Assembly: GCA_028826165.1 (NCBI GenBank)
Contig: JAPDFW010000076.1
Location: forward strand, 79,501 to 143,500
From: Anaeramoeba ignava
Lineage: Eukaryota; Metamonada; Anaeramoebidae
DNA: 64,000 nucleotides
Direction: 5' to 3'
Part shown: one piece after another, positions 45,525-58,390 of the stretch
How positions within the stretch are numbered: position 1 is the first letter of the stretch
Layout: every line of letters starts with the position of its first letter
Position numbers and translations under genes: made by a program
The notes under the pieces: model-generated
Told to the model about the DNA's origin: nothing
Database searches by the model: none
What the model saw: only the letters and a program-made list of their open reading frames with translations

Positions 45525-48350
45525 TTATATCTTTTTCATCTTTTCATCTTTTAAATCTTTTTCATCTTTTATATCTTTTTCATCTTTTACATCTTTTAAA
45601 TCTTTTTCATCTTTTTCATCTTTTAAATCTTTTATATCTTTTATATCTTTTTCATCTTTTTCATCTTTTAAATCTTTTATATCTTTTTCATCTTTTTCAT
45701 CTTTTAAATCTTTTACATCTTTTAAATCTTTTTCATCTTTTAAATCTTTTAAATCTTTTAAATCTTTTAAATCTTTTAAATCTTTTTCATCTTTTAAATC
45801 TTTTACATCTTTTTCATCTTTTAAATCTTTTTCATCTTTTTCATCGTTTACATGCTTTGCATCTTGTAAATCATTTAAATCTTTTTCATCTTTCGCGTAC
45901 ATTTCATACTTGTCAATTTTTAAATCTTTTCTCTGTTTTGTATCTTTCTTGATAAGTAAAGGAACACTATTTCCTCGACTTCTTATTGAACCAGTTTTAT
46001 CACAATATTGCTTTTCAATATATTTCTTTTGAAAAAATTCTTTTTTTTGCTGTATTGATGATTGAGGATTTGGCTTATCTTCCTTTGGCATCAATTTCTC
46101 CCAAACTGAATTACCCTTTTTATTACCAAGCATTTTAAGAAATTGTTCATCATTTCTGCTAAGATTTGAAATGGGAGAAATGTTTGAAAATTGCTCACAT
46201 TCAGTGTGAATTTGTGCACATTCTTGACAAAAAAACATCCCCAAAGTTAAACTTGCATAAACAACTTCTGGATTATTACAATCTCCACATTTTTGGTTAA
46301 AAAATGACTTGAATCTCTTCTTTTTTTCTAGGTCATCAAATGAAGACTCGCGCATTTTTTGAATTTTTGAAAGTAGTTTCATCAAATTATTTCGAATTTG
46401 GTTGATGCAAGTGAGAGAATTATCAATTGATTTTGTTGTTATTGCATATTTTACGTCTTTAAATTCAAATTTGATTTTATTTTCCGATTCCAATTTCACA
46501 TTACAATTAATTAAAGGAAATTGAATTTTCTCATCAGTCTAAAAATATAAATATAAATATAAATAAATTAGTTGATTTTGATTTTGATTTTGAATCCAAA
46601 AATATCAGTTACATTTACTGTGTCAAAAAACTTCAATTCAGTTCTTGTTAATGCAATTTGTTTTTTCACTGGAAAATCTGAATTGGAATCCATAAAATAA
46701 ACAACTTGATTCAAAGGAGATTGCGAATTTTTTTGTTTTGTGGGTATCCTAACCAAATTGCTCTGTTCTTGAGAAAAAAAGTTCGAAATTGATAAGTAGT
46801 TACTCAAAGAAGCGAAAATCAATGAATCCATTTGTATAATATTTTCATAGATTTCCTGAAAAGAATCTGAAAGAAAAACATATTGCAATTTTTTTTTGGA
46901 ATTAAGAAAAGTAAAGATTTGCAGTTGTTGATCTTGTTTGTGAATTTTGGCATATTTTGGATGATCTTCCGCATTTGCAAAAAAATGTATTCTTACTTGA
47001 CCATCAATTTCCATTGATGACAAAAACGAAAGAGAGTTTCCAGTGGATATTTTAGTGACAACAATAAGATTATTGAAGAAAAAAACGGTTGAATTGATTA
47101 TTTTTTTTTTCCAAAGCAATTTCAGTGATTTTTCAGTAACAAACCGTCTTTCAGGGGTTGCCAAAGAATCCAATCCGGAGATTCTGTTTTGGATCTCAAG
47201 AACTTGAAAGATATTTTCGACATCTCTTTTTTTCTCATTGACATAAGAAGCAACTTCTTGAACTTTTTGAAAAGCGGTTGTTAATTCTTCGTAATCTCGA
47301 TGAGTATTTGGAGTGTATTTCAATACTTCTTTGATAAGAATAACGTATCTGGGGAGCCTTTGAATAGGCATGATTAAAAAGGCATAAAGATCCAATTTTT
47401 CAGACTCTTTTTTTTCAAGCTGTTGTTTTAAAAATTGCACAAATTCCTTTTTTTGTTGAAGTTTTTCAACTGTTTCAAGCGCGGCGTTATAATTTGTAAT
47501 ATAAGCAGTATAAGTTTTCAAAAACGATCCGAATTGACTAAAAATTTTGCCAATATGTTGGTCTTCCTCATTTTTCTTGAGTTCGCTCTCAAGATTCTCC
47601 AAGATAATATTGTTGTAATTGTAGATGATTTGAATATCTGCAAAAATTGTTTTCATTTGAGCTGCTGTCACTAACTTGGGATTTTTACTTAACGGCTGAA
47701 TATACAAATCAAATACTTTCCGCAAACTGAGAACATAAGTTTTTTCTGTCTCGTAAATTTCATTGATTGCAGTTCGGCGGTTTTGTTCTCTTTTTTTTAT
47801 TCTAAGTTGCTCTCTTTCTTCTTCGGTTAAATTTGCTTCCGCTTCTTTTCTTTTTCTTTCTTCTTCTTGTCTTTTTTTGTATTCTTCGATTCTTTCTTCT
47901 TCTTCTTTTCTTTCTTTTTCTTCTTGTATTCTTTTTCTTTCTTCTAATTCTTCTTTTTTGGATTTTTTTTCCTTTTTTTCTTTTTTTTTTTAAAAGCATA
48001 AATAAAATTTTAATTAAAATTTTAATTTATATTTTTTGAAATAAAATTTAATTTACCATTTGATTCAAAAACCCCTTTTTTTAATAAATCAAAAGCTACA
48101 TTCGAAATTTGTTTCTTTATGATTTCATGTGGTTTTTGATTTTCAAATAATCGGAAATTAACGAAATCTTGGACTAAATCAAATAAACCTTTTTCATCAT
48201 TATCTGTTTTAAGTTTTTCAATTGTTGCTTTATGTTCTATTGCCCATTCTTTAATTTTCTTTATTGATTTTGGGAATGTTATTTATTTATTTATTTTATT
48301 TTTATTTTTTATTTTTTATTTTTTACTTGAATAAGAAGTTGTCCATCCAT
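45525..48350 (-). CDS. RhoGEF (DH-PH) with second PH and ArfGAP zinc finger; repeat tail frameshifted
   Basis: Minus-strand exons 48350-48327, 48258-48057, 47979-46619 and 46538-45525 join in phase to 866 aa. Order: a short helical N-terminus (MDGQLLIQ, then KIKEWAIEHK); a charged coiled coil (EELEERKRIQEEKER, about 80-140); a DH domain (about 150-345: NEIYETEKTYVLSLRKVF, then FLIMPIQRLPRYVILIKEVL); PH1 (about 355-480); PH2 (about 505-590), its strands joined across intron 3; and an ArfGAP zinc finger CGDC-x16-CQEC (about 613-636). The DH-PH would load Rho/Rac with GTP. The ArfGAP finger has IHT where active enzymes have the catalytic Arg (IHR), so GAP activity is doubtful. The tail is a KDEKDLKDEK repeat. 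Two one-base deletions in the repeat DNA (near 45490 and 45541) truncate it. A coding-looking tail ending DFTPKTPKTPK continues out of frame to 45170. Confidence 0.8.
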
Positions 48351-48447
48351 TTTGTAAATAATTATTGAAAATTAAAAAAATTGAAAAGAGAAAATGAAAT
48401 TAAAAATTTTATTTTTATTTTTTCATTTTTTTTTTTTATTTTAAAAA
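48351..48447. promoter_or_regulatory. 97-bp divergent promoter (RhoGEF / UTP20)
   Basis: It contains ATTTCATTTTCTC on the minus strand (A at 48395, 45 bases before the RhoGEF ATG) and TTTTTTCATTTTTT on the plus strand (A at 48425, 23 bases before the UTP20 ATG). The two Inr-like elements are thus oriented toward their own genes. Confidence 0.45.
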
Positions 48448-51400
48448 ATGGAAGAAGAAAAAAATTTAAAAACAACAACTATAGATTCAGATGGAAATAT
48501 CCGATATAAAGTTTTTATTTACAAAAAAAAAATTTTTTTATAATAATAATAATAATTTTTAAAAAAATTTTTTTCTTTAATTTATTTAGTTTTTAAATTT
48601 ACGAGATAGACTTGAACTAATTGATACTGATGTCACACATAAAATAGAATCAATTCAAATTGAACCAGATGAAATATTTCAATCATTTTTCTTGGAAAAA
48701 TTTAAAGAAATCATTTCACTTGATTTTACAAGTTATTTCCAAAAATTTGCCAAACAAATTGGACCTTATATTCAAACACTTCCTCAAATATTACTTTTCA
48801 AACAAGAAATCATAAGCATAATTTGTCGAAATTTAAAAGACAAACAAAACACAGCAAGAAATTCAATACTTCAACTTGTTTCGGTTTTAGCTCGTGATCT
48901 TCGACATGAATTTTTTCCGTTTTTTTACAGAATTATTGATTCAATATTTTTTGTTATTAAACCGCAAAATACAAAAGAAATCGAATCCATTTTTTCAACA
49001 ACAACATATTTATTGAAGTACTTGCAACGGCAATTAATAATCCCAGAAAATTTTTGTACTTTGTTTATTAAGTTTCTTCCTATTCTTGGTTATAATCAAG
49101 AATACATTTCACTATTTGCTTCAAAAAGTCTTTCTTTTATCCTCAAAAAAATGCAAACCCAAGATTTTTTGGAATCAATCAAATTCATGATTAAAGAAGC
49201 CACTCAAAGAATGAACTCAAAAATCAACAAAAGTCTCTCACTTCTTCTCTTTTATGCTCTTAAAGGTGTTCAAAAGGGTTTTCATTCTTCTTTATCTTGG
49301 ATTCTCCCTATTTATCTTTCTGTTTTTGAATGGAATTTTCTTGAAGAAAATGAAACTCTTGAAAATTTATCATCTCAATTCAATATAAAAAGAAAAATTC
49401 ATAATCAGGATTCCAGATTTAGAATCATTCGTTCTTGCACACGACTTATGTGTGATTATTCAAATAAGGAGAAATCAAAAGAGTTTTTAGATATTTTATG
49501 TGAAAAAATAACAAATAATCTTGAAGAATGGAAAAAAGTTGCTGATGAATATTTAAATCAAAATGAAAATGAAAATCAAAATGAAAATCAAAATGAAAAA
49601 AATATAAAAAATATAAAAAATATAAAAATTAATCTTCTCAAATTCAATTTATTCTCAAAATATATCTTCAATTTAATCTCAATCCTCATTGATTGGGCAG
49701 AATTTCAAACTAAAAACAAAATTTATGATCGCAATTTAGTTTTGGGAATTGCAAAAAAACTCTTCACTAAAGAATTTGCTTTTCATCCAGCAAATAACGA
49801 GATTTTATTGAATATTTCTCTTCAACTTTTAACAGCAGTACTTAAACTTTATTCTTTAGAAGAAGACTTTGATGAATCTTCGAGTATCTTACCACAATTC
49901 TTTGAAACTGTTTATTCTCAGTGTTCCTTAGATATTGTAATTCATTTTACTGAAACAATAGTTGATTGGCCTCATTTCCTTACTCTTGTTCTTATCCATG
50001 TTCTCAAATTCGTTTCAAAACGTTTCAACGAAAATCCACAAAGAATTCTTTTCTTTTTATACAAATTCATAACACAAAATCCTAATTTCCTCGATCCCAC
50101 TTATTCTGCTCTAATCAGCAAAAAAAAGAGAATACATTTTCCTCGATATTCTTCAAATGAAAATAAACCCATCAACTTTTCCCAAAAATTACTTCAATTC
50201 GCAGAAAATTCCTTTCATTTTGAAAAAATAAACCAAATTGTTTCAAATATATCTGAAATTGATAATATTTCTCATCCTCAAAAAACTACACAACAAAACA
50301 AACCACTTTCAGAAACACAAATCCAACAGCTTAAAGAAGAAAAAAATCAACTTTCTTTTCGGTTGATTGAACTTAAATACGAACAGAAATTTTTGAAACA
50401 AGATTTATTTGATAAAGACCAAAAAATACAAATAGAAAATAAAATCAATGAAAACGAAGAAAAGATTCAACAATATCAACTGAAAATATCTCAGCCAATA
50501 GATTCTATTTTGGAAACAGATACTGAAATTGAAAATCAAAATCAAAATCAAAATTATGATGGATATGAAGATGATGATCCAATGATGATTGAAAATCAAG
50601 AACTTCATGAAAAGGAAGATCGAAATAACCGTTTAAAAGAAAAATTAGACGCTCTTGAATCTGAAAATAAAAAACTAAATCAACAGCTTAAAAAAATCCC
50701 TGAATTAGAAGAAAAGTTAAAAGAGGTTACCAAAGAAGTCGAAGAAATCAACCAAAAAAAAGAGCAAATCAAGAAAAAATTTTCTCAATTCATACCTAAA
50801 CAAGAAGGAAATGAAAATCAAATGGAGAGCGAAGAGCAATCTGAATTTGCTCAGCAGATCCAAGAATTACAAAAACAAAAAATTGAGATTGAATCAATTC
50901 ATTGGCTCATTTTGGAAGCATTTGTACTTATTGAGATTGACCCAAATCTTGTTGATCAAATTGTGGATAATTTTCTTCGCTTGTTTGATTCACATATTCA
51001 AATCGAGCCAAGATTCCAAAATTTGCAAATTTGTTCGCAAAGCATCATTTCAATAGTAAATATTTTAGTTGATTATAAACCCCAAAAATTTTCCGATGAG
51101 AAAATATTCCATCGAGTTGTTCAATTGATTGAGAAAAATCATCAACACCATATGATCATTCAAGCTGGTGATTTATATTTATCAAAAGCAAAACAGTATA
51201 TTGGGAATTTATTTACGAATGATTTATCCCAAAAATTCTTCAATATTCTAAAACCAAATCTATCTCATCCTTCAGAAATTCTTCGTACATCCAGTTTGAA
51301 ATTAATATCACATTTTTTATCCTCATCTCAACAGCAAATTCTGGGAAACAAAGAAAAGGAAAATCCTTCATTGAAGCTTATTTCTTTATGCTTGGAAATT

Positions 51401-54400
51401 GACGAGCTTCCAAATTCTGTTCTGGAAAGTCGGCTCAAAGAGGCTAGACTTTATAATATTATTTCAATAATTGAATTCCATGAAATTCCAAATGAAACAC
51501 TTGAGTTGCTTTGCCATTATGCAATTGGATTATTCCATGTCAAATTTTCTGTTATATGGAAACCTGCTCAACAAGTATTGGCTTCAATTGGGTTGAAAAA
51601 TCCCTCTTTGTTTTGGCATATTTTTTTTGGCGAAATTAAGAAATACTCATTTGAATATCGTTTGAACCAGGAAATGGTACAGTTTTATAAAACAAAAGAT
51701 TTTAATATTTTGGACAAACACCAATTCTCATTAGAAAACCAAAAGGCAAAAATTGAGGAAGATTCAAAAAAGGTTGTTTCTTTCAATAATAAAAATCCAA
51801 AGAAAAATCCAGCACGTAAAAAAAGAACAAAAAAAGATATTAAAAACCAAAATGCCAAAAAAACCAAATTTACTCCCAAAAGAAATAAAAAACCCCAAAT
51901 AAAAGAAAACAAAGAAGCAGAAAAGAAACACGATAATAAAACAAAAAAACAATTTGCATCTAAAAAAAAGCCACAAAACAAGAATCAACAAAAGAATCAA
52001 AAAAATACAAATTCGCAAAAAAAAATTGTGTATCCAAAATATCAGAAATTTCGCAGAAAAAGCAGGTTGCTCAATTTCCAGATTCTTGACAACAAGCAAG
52101 AAATTAATTATGCAGAGTTTTTTAACGAAACAAAAATCACAGAAGAAATATCTGAAAGTAATGTGAGAATCAATATTATGCTAGAATTTATCAAAAAAAC
52201 TAGAGTTGTTGAGAGAAGCACACAATTCAAAACATTCTATCAGAATTTACTTGATGTTCTTAATATCGAAAAGATAACAAACATTGTGCAAAACAAATTT
52301 TCAAAAGATATTGTTGAGCTATTTTTGCTTTTTTTAGAAAAAGGAAGTCAAAAAAATTTCCAAATCACAAATCGATTGTCTTTAAAATCGAATTTCTTAA
52401 CACAGAAAATGCACTATTTTTTGAATTTTTTTGCTCAATTCAAGTCTGCAAAGCATCTTTACCGCAGCGATTATATGAGGAGCATATTTATGAATTTTCT
52501 TTCAAGTGGGGATTCATCACTTGCAAAACTTGCACTGAAATGCTTGATGCTTTGGGATTCGCAAACTTTGAAAAAATACTTTGATATATTAATAATGATG
52601 ATTGATGAGAAACAATTTCGTGGAGCAATTACCAACTTTAATTTGGATCCAAACAAAAAAAACATACAGGATGAAGAACGAGAAGAAATTATTCCAATTA
52701 TTACCACAATTTTGTTTTCCAAAATCATTAAGCAAAAGGGCATAAAAGCACATAAAAAAACATTGGATGTCAGAAGAGTTGCTGTTTTAAATTATTTTGG
52801 AACTATGAATCCGGATGAACTGAAGTATTTTTTTCAAATTATATTGAGACCATTTGGGATCTTGATTGAACATAAAGAATCCATTTTAAAATTTTTCTTA
52901 ACATTAGGCAAAAAGGATTCTATTCCAGATGATTTAAATGAAAATGAAAATGAAAATGAAAATTTAAATGAAATTTTCCATAAAATTCAAAAATCTATCC
53001 CATTCAAAAAACAGATCGGATTTGTGCATCTTCTTGAGAAAATTATTAAACACTTGGGATTTAATATAAAACCTTTTGTGGATAAACTAGTAATTACTCT
53101 TTTGTTCGTTTTGCACAACTCAATTTTGATTAAATCAAAGGAGCTTAAATCTTTAGCGTTTAAAAGAATATCTCAAATATTTGACAAATTAACAGAATAC
53201 GATTTTACTGATTATATACCTGCCTTCTTTAACATTGCACGCCCATCTATTTCCAGGCTTGTTATAGAAAATTTGCAGCATAAAACTGGAATTATTGAAT
53301 TCGCATATGTGATATCACAGAACAAGAAAAATGCATGGATTATATTCTACGATTCTTTGCTATTTTCTAATTTGCTTAAATGCTTGTCATCTCGCAAAGC
53401 AACACCTCCAGTTGTTTTCGCAATTTTGGATATTCTCGAGAATTTGACCATCTTTTCGGAAAAGGATGAGCAAATTTACAAAGAGATCCAAATGAATATT
53501 CAACAGATATTGAGTCATTTAAGGATAATTATTCAACGACCATACAACAAATCACTCACAAACACATCAATTTTCTTCAAAAAAACAACAAGCGAAAAAG
53601 AAGATCAATCAAAGACAAAGGGAAAAAAGAAAGGGAAAAAAGCAAAAATCGATTACATACTTCGTTCAGATGAATCTACAAAATTTGAACTTTCCCCAAT
53701 TGCAGAAAAGGAACTGAACATATTATCCAGACTTAGTGTATTTGCCACAAACCACACCCAATCCAAAATTTTAGTCGAGCTTCTTTCTCCTTTTATTCAA
53801 CCCAAAATTGTGAGCGAGCAAACAATCATTCAGCAATTACTTTCCATCATCTTGAATTTACTTGGAAATATGGACTTTATTCCCGAAAATTTCATACATA
53901 TGTTTTCACCACTACTATTTTTTATCGATTCTCGTGAATCAAGAGAAATTCTGTTGGAGATTTACTCACTGATTGGTTCAAAAATACCTCAAATGTCACC
54001 CATTTCGAAACTTCTTCAGCAACTAAATTCATATACTCTAAATTCACTTGAAAGCAATCAAGACTACAATTCAATATTAGGAGCATATTCGCAAATTGAA
54101 GCTGAATCAATAATTGAAAAAAACCACGAACCAATACTTATAGAACCATTACTTTACCATTTTTTGCATGATATTTCAGAAGGAGATATGGTTACTCGAG
54201 AGTCTGCATGCGGAGCCATTAAAAAAGTGATCAAGCAAAGTCATCTTGTTGATCTTATTCGGTCTGTAATCATCCCAGAAATTCGCAACGGATTGAAGAA
54301 AAATGACCAGAAAACAAGAGGATATTTTATTCAATTTCTTTCCGAGATTGCTGTTTTTCAAAAAGAAAACTATCCGTCATTGTGCGTGTTTGTCCAAGAA

Positions 54401-57400
54401 GATGAAGAAACACAAAAAACAACCAATTTCTTTGAGTTGATTTCGCAGATCAAAATATCGAAGCAAATAAAAGCGATGAAGATGTTCCAGCGTATTTTAG
54501 AGCTCCAAACAATCAGCACACAAGCACTTATGAATTATTTCATGCCGATTTTTACACACTATATTTTCCAACAAAAAATACATGTGGATTCTCCGTTATT
54601 CCAAGAAGCAGGCAACTGTATTGGTAAAATATCAAGTATTTTTGAGTGGCCTTTATACCAGAAAATTCTTAGTGATTTCATCTATGAAATTTCCAAGAAG
54701 CCAACTCATAAAGAGAAGTTGATCAATATTATTTGTGTTGTTTTGGGTACTTTCCATTTTGAAATTGATGCTCCTAATCAAAACGCTAATTTAGTTCAAA
54801 AAGAAGAAATGAGCTTATCAGAGAAAATCACTTCTTCACTTGAAAAGAAGATTTTACCTTCTCTTTATAATCTGCTTACTCAGGGTAAAACATTCCAATT
54901 GGCAATGAGTCCTATTTCAGTTGCTGTTGTGAAAACACTGAAATTATTTCCTGAAAAATACAGGAAAATTCACATTGAGAAAATTTTGGCAATTCTAAGC
55001 AATAATTTATCTTCTCGAGATCAAAACGTAAGGGATTCAACACGCAAAGTTTTGATCGAAGTCTTGTTACTTATTGAGCCGAGGTATTTTCATTTTGTGA
55101 TCAAAGAAATGAAGCGTTTTCTTCGACGAGGATATCAACTCCATATTCTCGGATATACACTTTTTGAGCTTTTTTCAAATGTTGTGCAAACATATCAAAA
55201 TGGAGAAATTGATCCTTGCATATCCAATGTTATTGATATTGTGATTATGGATATTTTCGGAGAGGTTTCTGAAGAAAAAAAAGTGAAAGCAATTACCGAA
55301 TCATACAAAGAGGCGAAGCATATCATGTCTTATAATACAATCAATATTCTCAGTTCTAAAATCGATTTTGTGTCTTCAATTGTTTTATTGGCAGGAAAAC
55401 TAGAATCGAATATCTCTTCAGCTCAGGACGCAGAATCAATCAAAAAGCTCCAAAAGATTTTCGAGAATATTGTAAACGGATTGGAGGACAATCCAACAGT
55501 TACTAAAAAAGATTTGCTTAATTTTTGCTATAATCTCGCAGATCAAGTGATTAAATTACCAAATTTCAATTTTATTCATTCACAGAATTTAGGTTTAGAA
55601 TCAGCACATAAAACGGATCAAATGAAAGAGGAGAAAATATCAACAAAGCAGCGCAAAGAAAAAGAGAAAATGAATTTCCTTGTTGAACCAGAACCGAAAA
55701 GAATCACAAAAATTGCGATTAATAACGAGAACTTTAGTTCAAATGTGCAGAATCATTATCTACTTATTGAATTTAGTTTCAATCTTCTTTACTCTTTTCT
55801 TCGCAAACCAAAATTTGCCGATTTTCAATCCCAAAAAGATATTGAAATTTTCGACCCTTTTCTTTCCTTGCTAGAAAAAGGAATGAGCTCAAGATTTCAT
55901 CGAGTTGTTGTGATCTCAATTAGATGTCTTGATATTCTGCTTGTTTACGCAGATAAATTCCCTTCGATTGAACTTGAGTTGCCTAAACTTTCAACAAGAA
56001 TCATCAACATTATCACTGAGAATCGAGGCACATCTTACAATGTTGGACAAGCCTGTATGCAACTTTTATCACGTTTGATGAATTCGTGTTCATTTTTCGA
56101 ATTACCGCTCAAACAACTGAGTATTTTATTGAAATTTATCAAAGCAGATCTCGGTGAGAATTGGCAAATCGAACACACATACTCTGTTCTGAAGTATGTC
56201 ATTTATCGCAAATTGATGGTTCCTGAACTTTATGATCTTATTGATTCTATGTTTTTGACGATGGTTCAAAGCGGATTCCGTGATGTCCAGAAAGTGTGTT
56301 CTCGTGTTATCATCAGTTTTCTTAAAGTATATCCCATTGGACCTAAAAGGATGAAACAGCACATCCAATTTTTAGTCACTAATTTGAACTATCCTGTTGA
56401 AGGTGGGCGTGTTGCTGTTCTTGGTTTTATTTTGCGGTTTATTCAGATCATTCCTCCAAAAATTCTTGATGAATATTCCGAGTTTCTTTTTGTTTCTTGT
56501 GTTGCTCAAATGACTAATGATTCAAGTTCGTTTTGTCGTCGGAAATGTGGGTATACTCTTGTTTCTTTGTTTGAACATGCTGACGAAAATCGTGTTAGGT
56601 CTTTGACTTCAATTATTCGCGACTGGATTGATAATGATGATTTTACTATTAAAAAAGCAGGAATTCAAACTTTAGGAATTGCCATCGATGGTTTGAAAGC
56701 CAAACGTTTTACAAAATATTTTGACTTATTCATTCCTCGAGTATTACAAAATGTATTAATTCCAAGAACGAATGATGAAAAAGAAGTTTCTTTGTATGAA
56801 GACAATCAGATATCTTTTCATTTTCTTGAAGTTGAAATTGAAAAAGAAATTAATTCTATTTTGGATTTTTTTATCAAAAATAATGAGAACAATCCAAATG
56901 AATGGGAAATATATTATTATTCTTTGTCTACTTTAGAAAAAATTTTTAAATATTTTCCCAATATTATTTCTTCAGAAAGATTTTATCAATTTTGGAAGGG
57001 ATTACCTTTTCTTTTTATATATCCACATAATTGGGTTAGAATTGGATCATTAAGACTTGGAGGAATTTATTTTTCACAAGATGAAGAAACAAATGAATAT
57101 GAAGAAATAAATGAAGAAACAAATGAATATGAAGAAATAAATGAAGAAATAAATGAAGAAATAAATGAAGATGAAGAAATAAATGAAAATGATGAAATAA
57201 ATGAAAATGAAATAAATGAAATAAATGAAGATGAAATAAATGATGAAATAAATGAAAATGAAATAAATGAAAATGAAGAAATAAATGAAAATGAAATAAA
57301 TGAAGAAATAAATGAAGATGAAGAAATAAATGAAAATGAAATAAATGAAAATGAAATAAATGAAAATGAAATAAATGAAGAAATAAATGAAGAAACAAAT

Positions 57401-58252
57401 GAATATGAAGAAATAAATGAAAATGAAATAAATGAAAATGAAATAAATGAAAATGAAATAAAGGAAAATATTGAAGAGGAAAATATTGAAGACGAAAATA
57501 TTGAAGAGGAAATAAATGAATATACTCCAATCTCTAATATAATATCAAACAAAAAAGAATTTATTATTTGGATAAAATCTCTTATTAAACAATTCCAAAA
57601 TGAATCTTTTGATGATATAATAGGTGAACAAACTGTTAAAAACTTATTATTTATGACAACTCATGCTTATAATAACCAGAACAGAAATATATTTTTATGG
57701 ATTATAGAAACATTATCAAATACTTGCAAAAAAACAAAAGATATATCCAAAAAACATGTTTTCAACTTCTTTGCAGCCATTTGCTTTCAAATTCGTAAAA
57801 AAGACTTAGTATTGATTTTAGACAGTATTTTAGCACCACTTTACCAAGTGATTAGCAAATTCCAGAATATCAAAAAAATATTCTTAATGAACAAATCACA
57901 AAAAAATCAAAATTCAAAACCAATGATTGATATTGATTTATCTAAACTCCATTCTCTTGCTCAAAGAGTAATTGATGTTATTAAGGAAAAAGTTGGTCAT
58001 CTTGAATTTGCAAAACAATTCTCGCAAGTTAAACAGAAATTCGAACAAATTAAACTCAAAAAACAAAAAAAGAAAAACCAAATTTTAGTTTCAAATCCTC
58101 GAAAATCTGCTTTAATAAAACAAAAAAGAACACAAAGAAATAGACAACGAATTAAAAGAAAATTTGATCAAAAAAGATTAGAAAGAGGAAAAATTTCAAT
58201 TAAACTTCGAAAAGAAGCAATGGATAAAATCAATAAGAAAAACCAAAAGTAA
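48448..58252 (+). CDS. UTP20: U3 snoRNP-associated protein UTP20 (DRIM)
   Basis: Exon 1 48448-48510 and exon 2 48590-58252 (phase 0) give about 3241 aa, longer than yeast (about 2490) and human (about 2785). The joined N-terminus, IRYKFLNLRDRLELIDTDVTHKI, matches the RYRFLxFxERLxxxxIDxxHRI start of UTP20. The protein is a HEAT-repeat superhelix throughout, with the DRIM-type central region, and ends in a strongly basic C-terminus (ALIKQKRTQRNRQRIKRK). UTP20 is part of the SSU processome and is needed for early 18S rRNA cleavages in the nucleolus. Inserts: coiled coil about 560-750, a Lys-rich stretch about 1050-1130, and a (N-E-I-N-E)n acidic repeat near residues 2815-2960 (DNA 57080-57530) between HEAT repeats. 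It is divergent with the RhoGEF gene (97 bp) and converges with the glutaminyl cyclase gene (138 bp). Confidence 0.9.
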
Positions 58253-58390
58253 TATCAAGAAAAAAAAATTTTTTTTGTTTTAGGGAATTTTATTTTTGGA
58301 TTTTTCTTTAATAAAAGGATAGATTTTAATTTTTTAATTTTTTAATTTTTTAATTTTTTAATTTTTGGATTTTTTAATTAATTTTTGGAT
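58253..58390. other. Convergent 3' spacer of UTP20 and QPCTL
   Basis: A 138-bp T-rich spacer with a (TTTTTAAT)n stretch at 58325-58385. It probably contains both 3' ends. Confidence 0.5.

Noticed and set aside
57036-57552. Two 160-aa minus-strand ORFs (His/Leu/Phe and Ser/Phe/Ile)
   Set aside because: They are antisense of the Glu/Asn repeat in UTP20.
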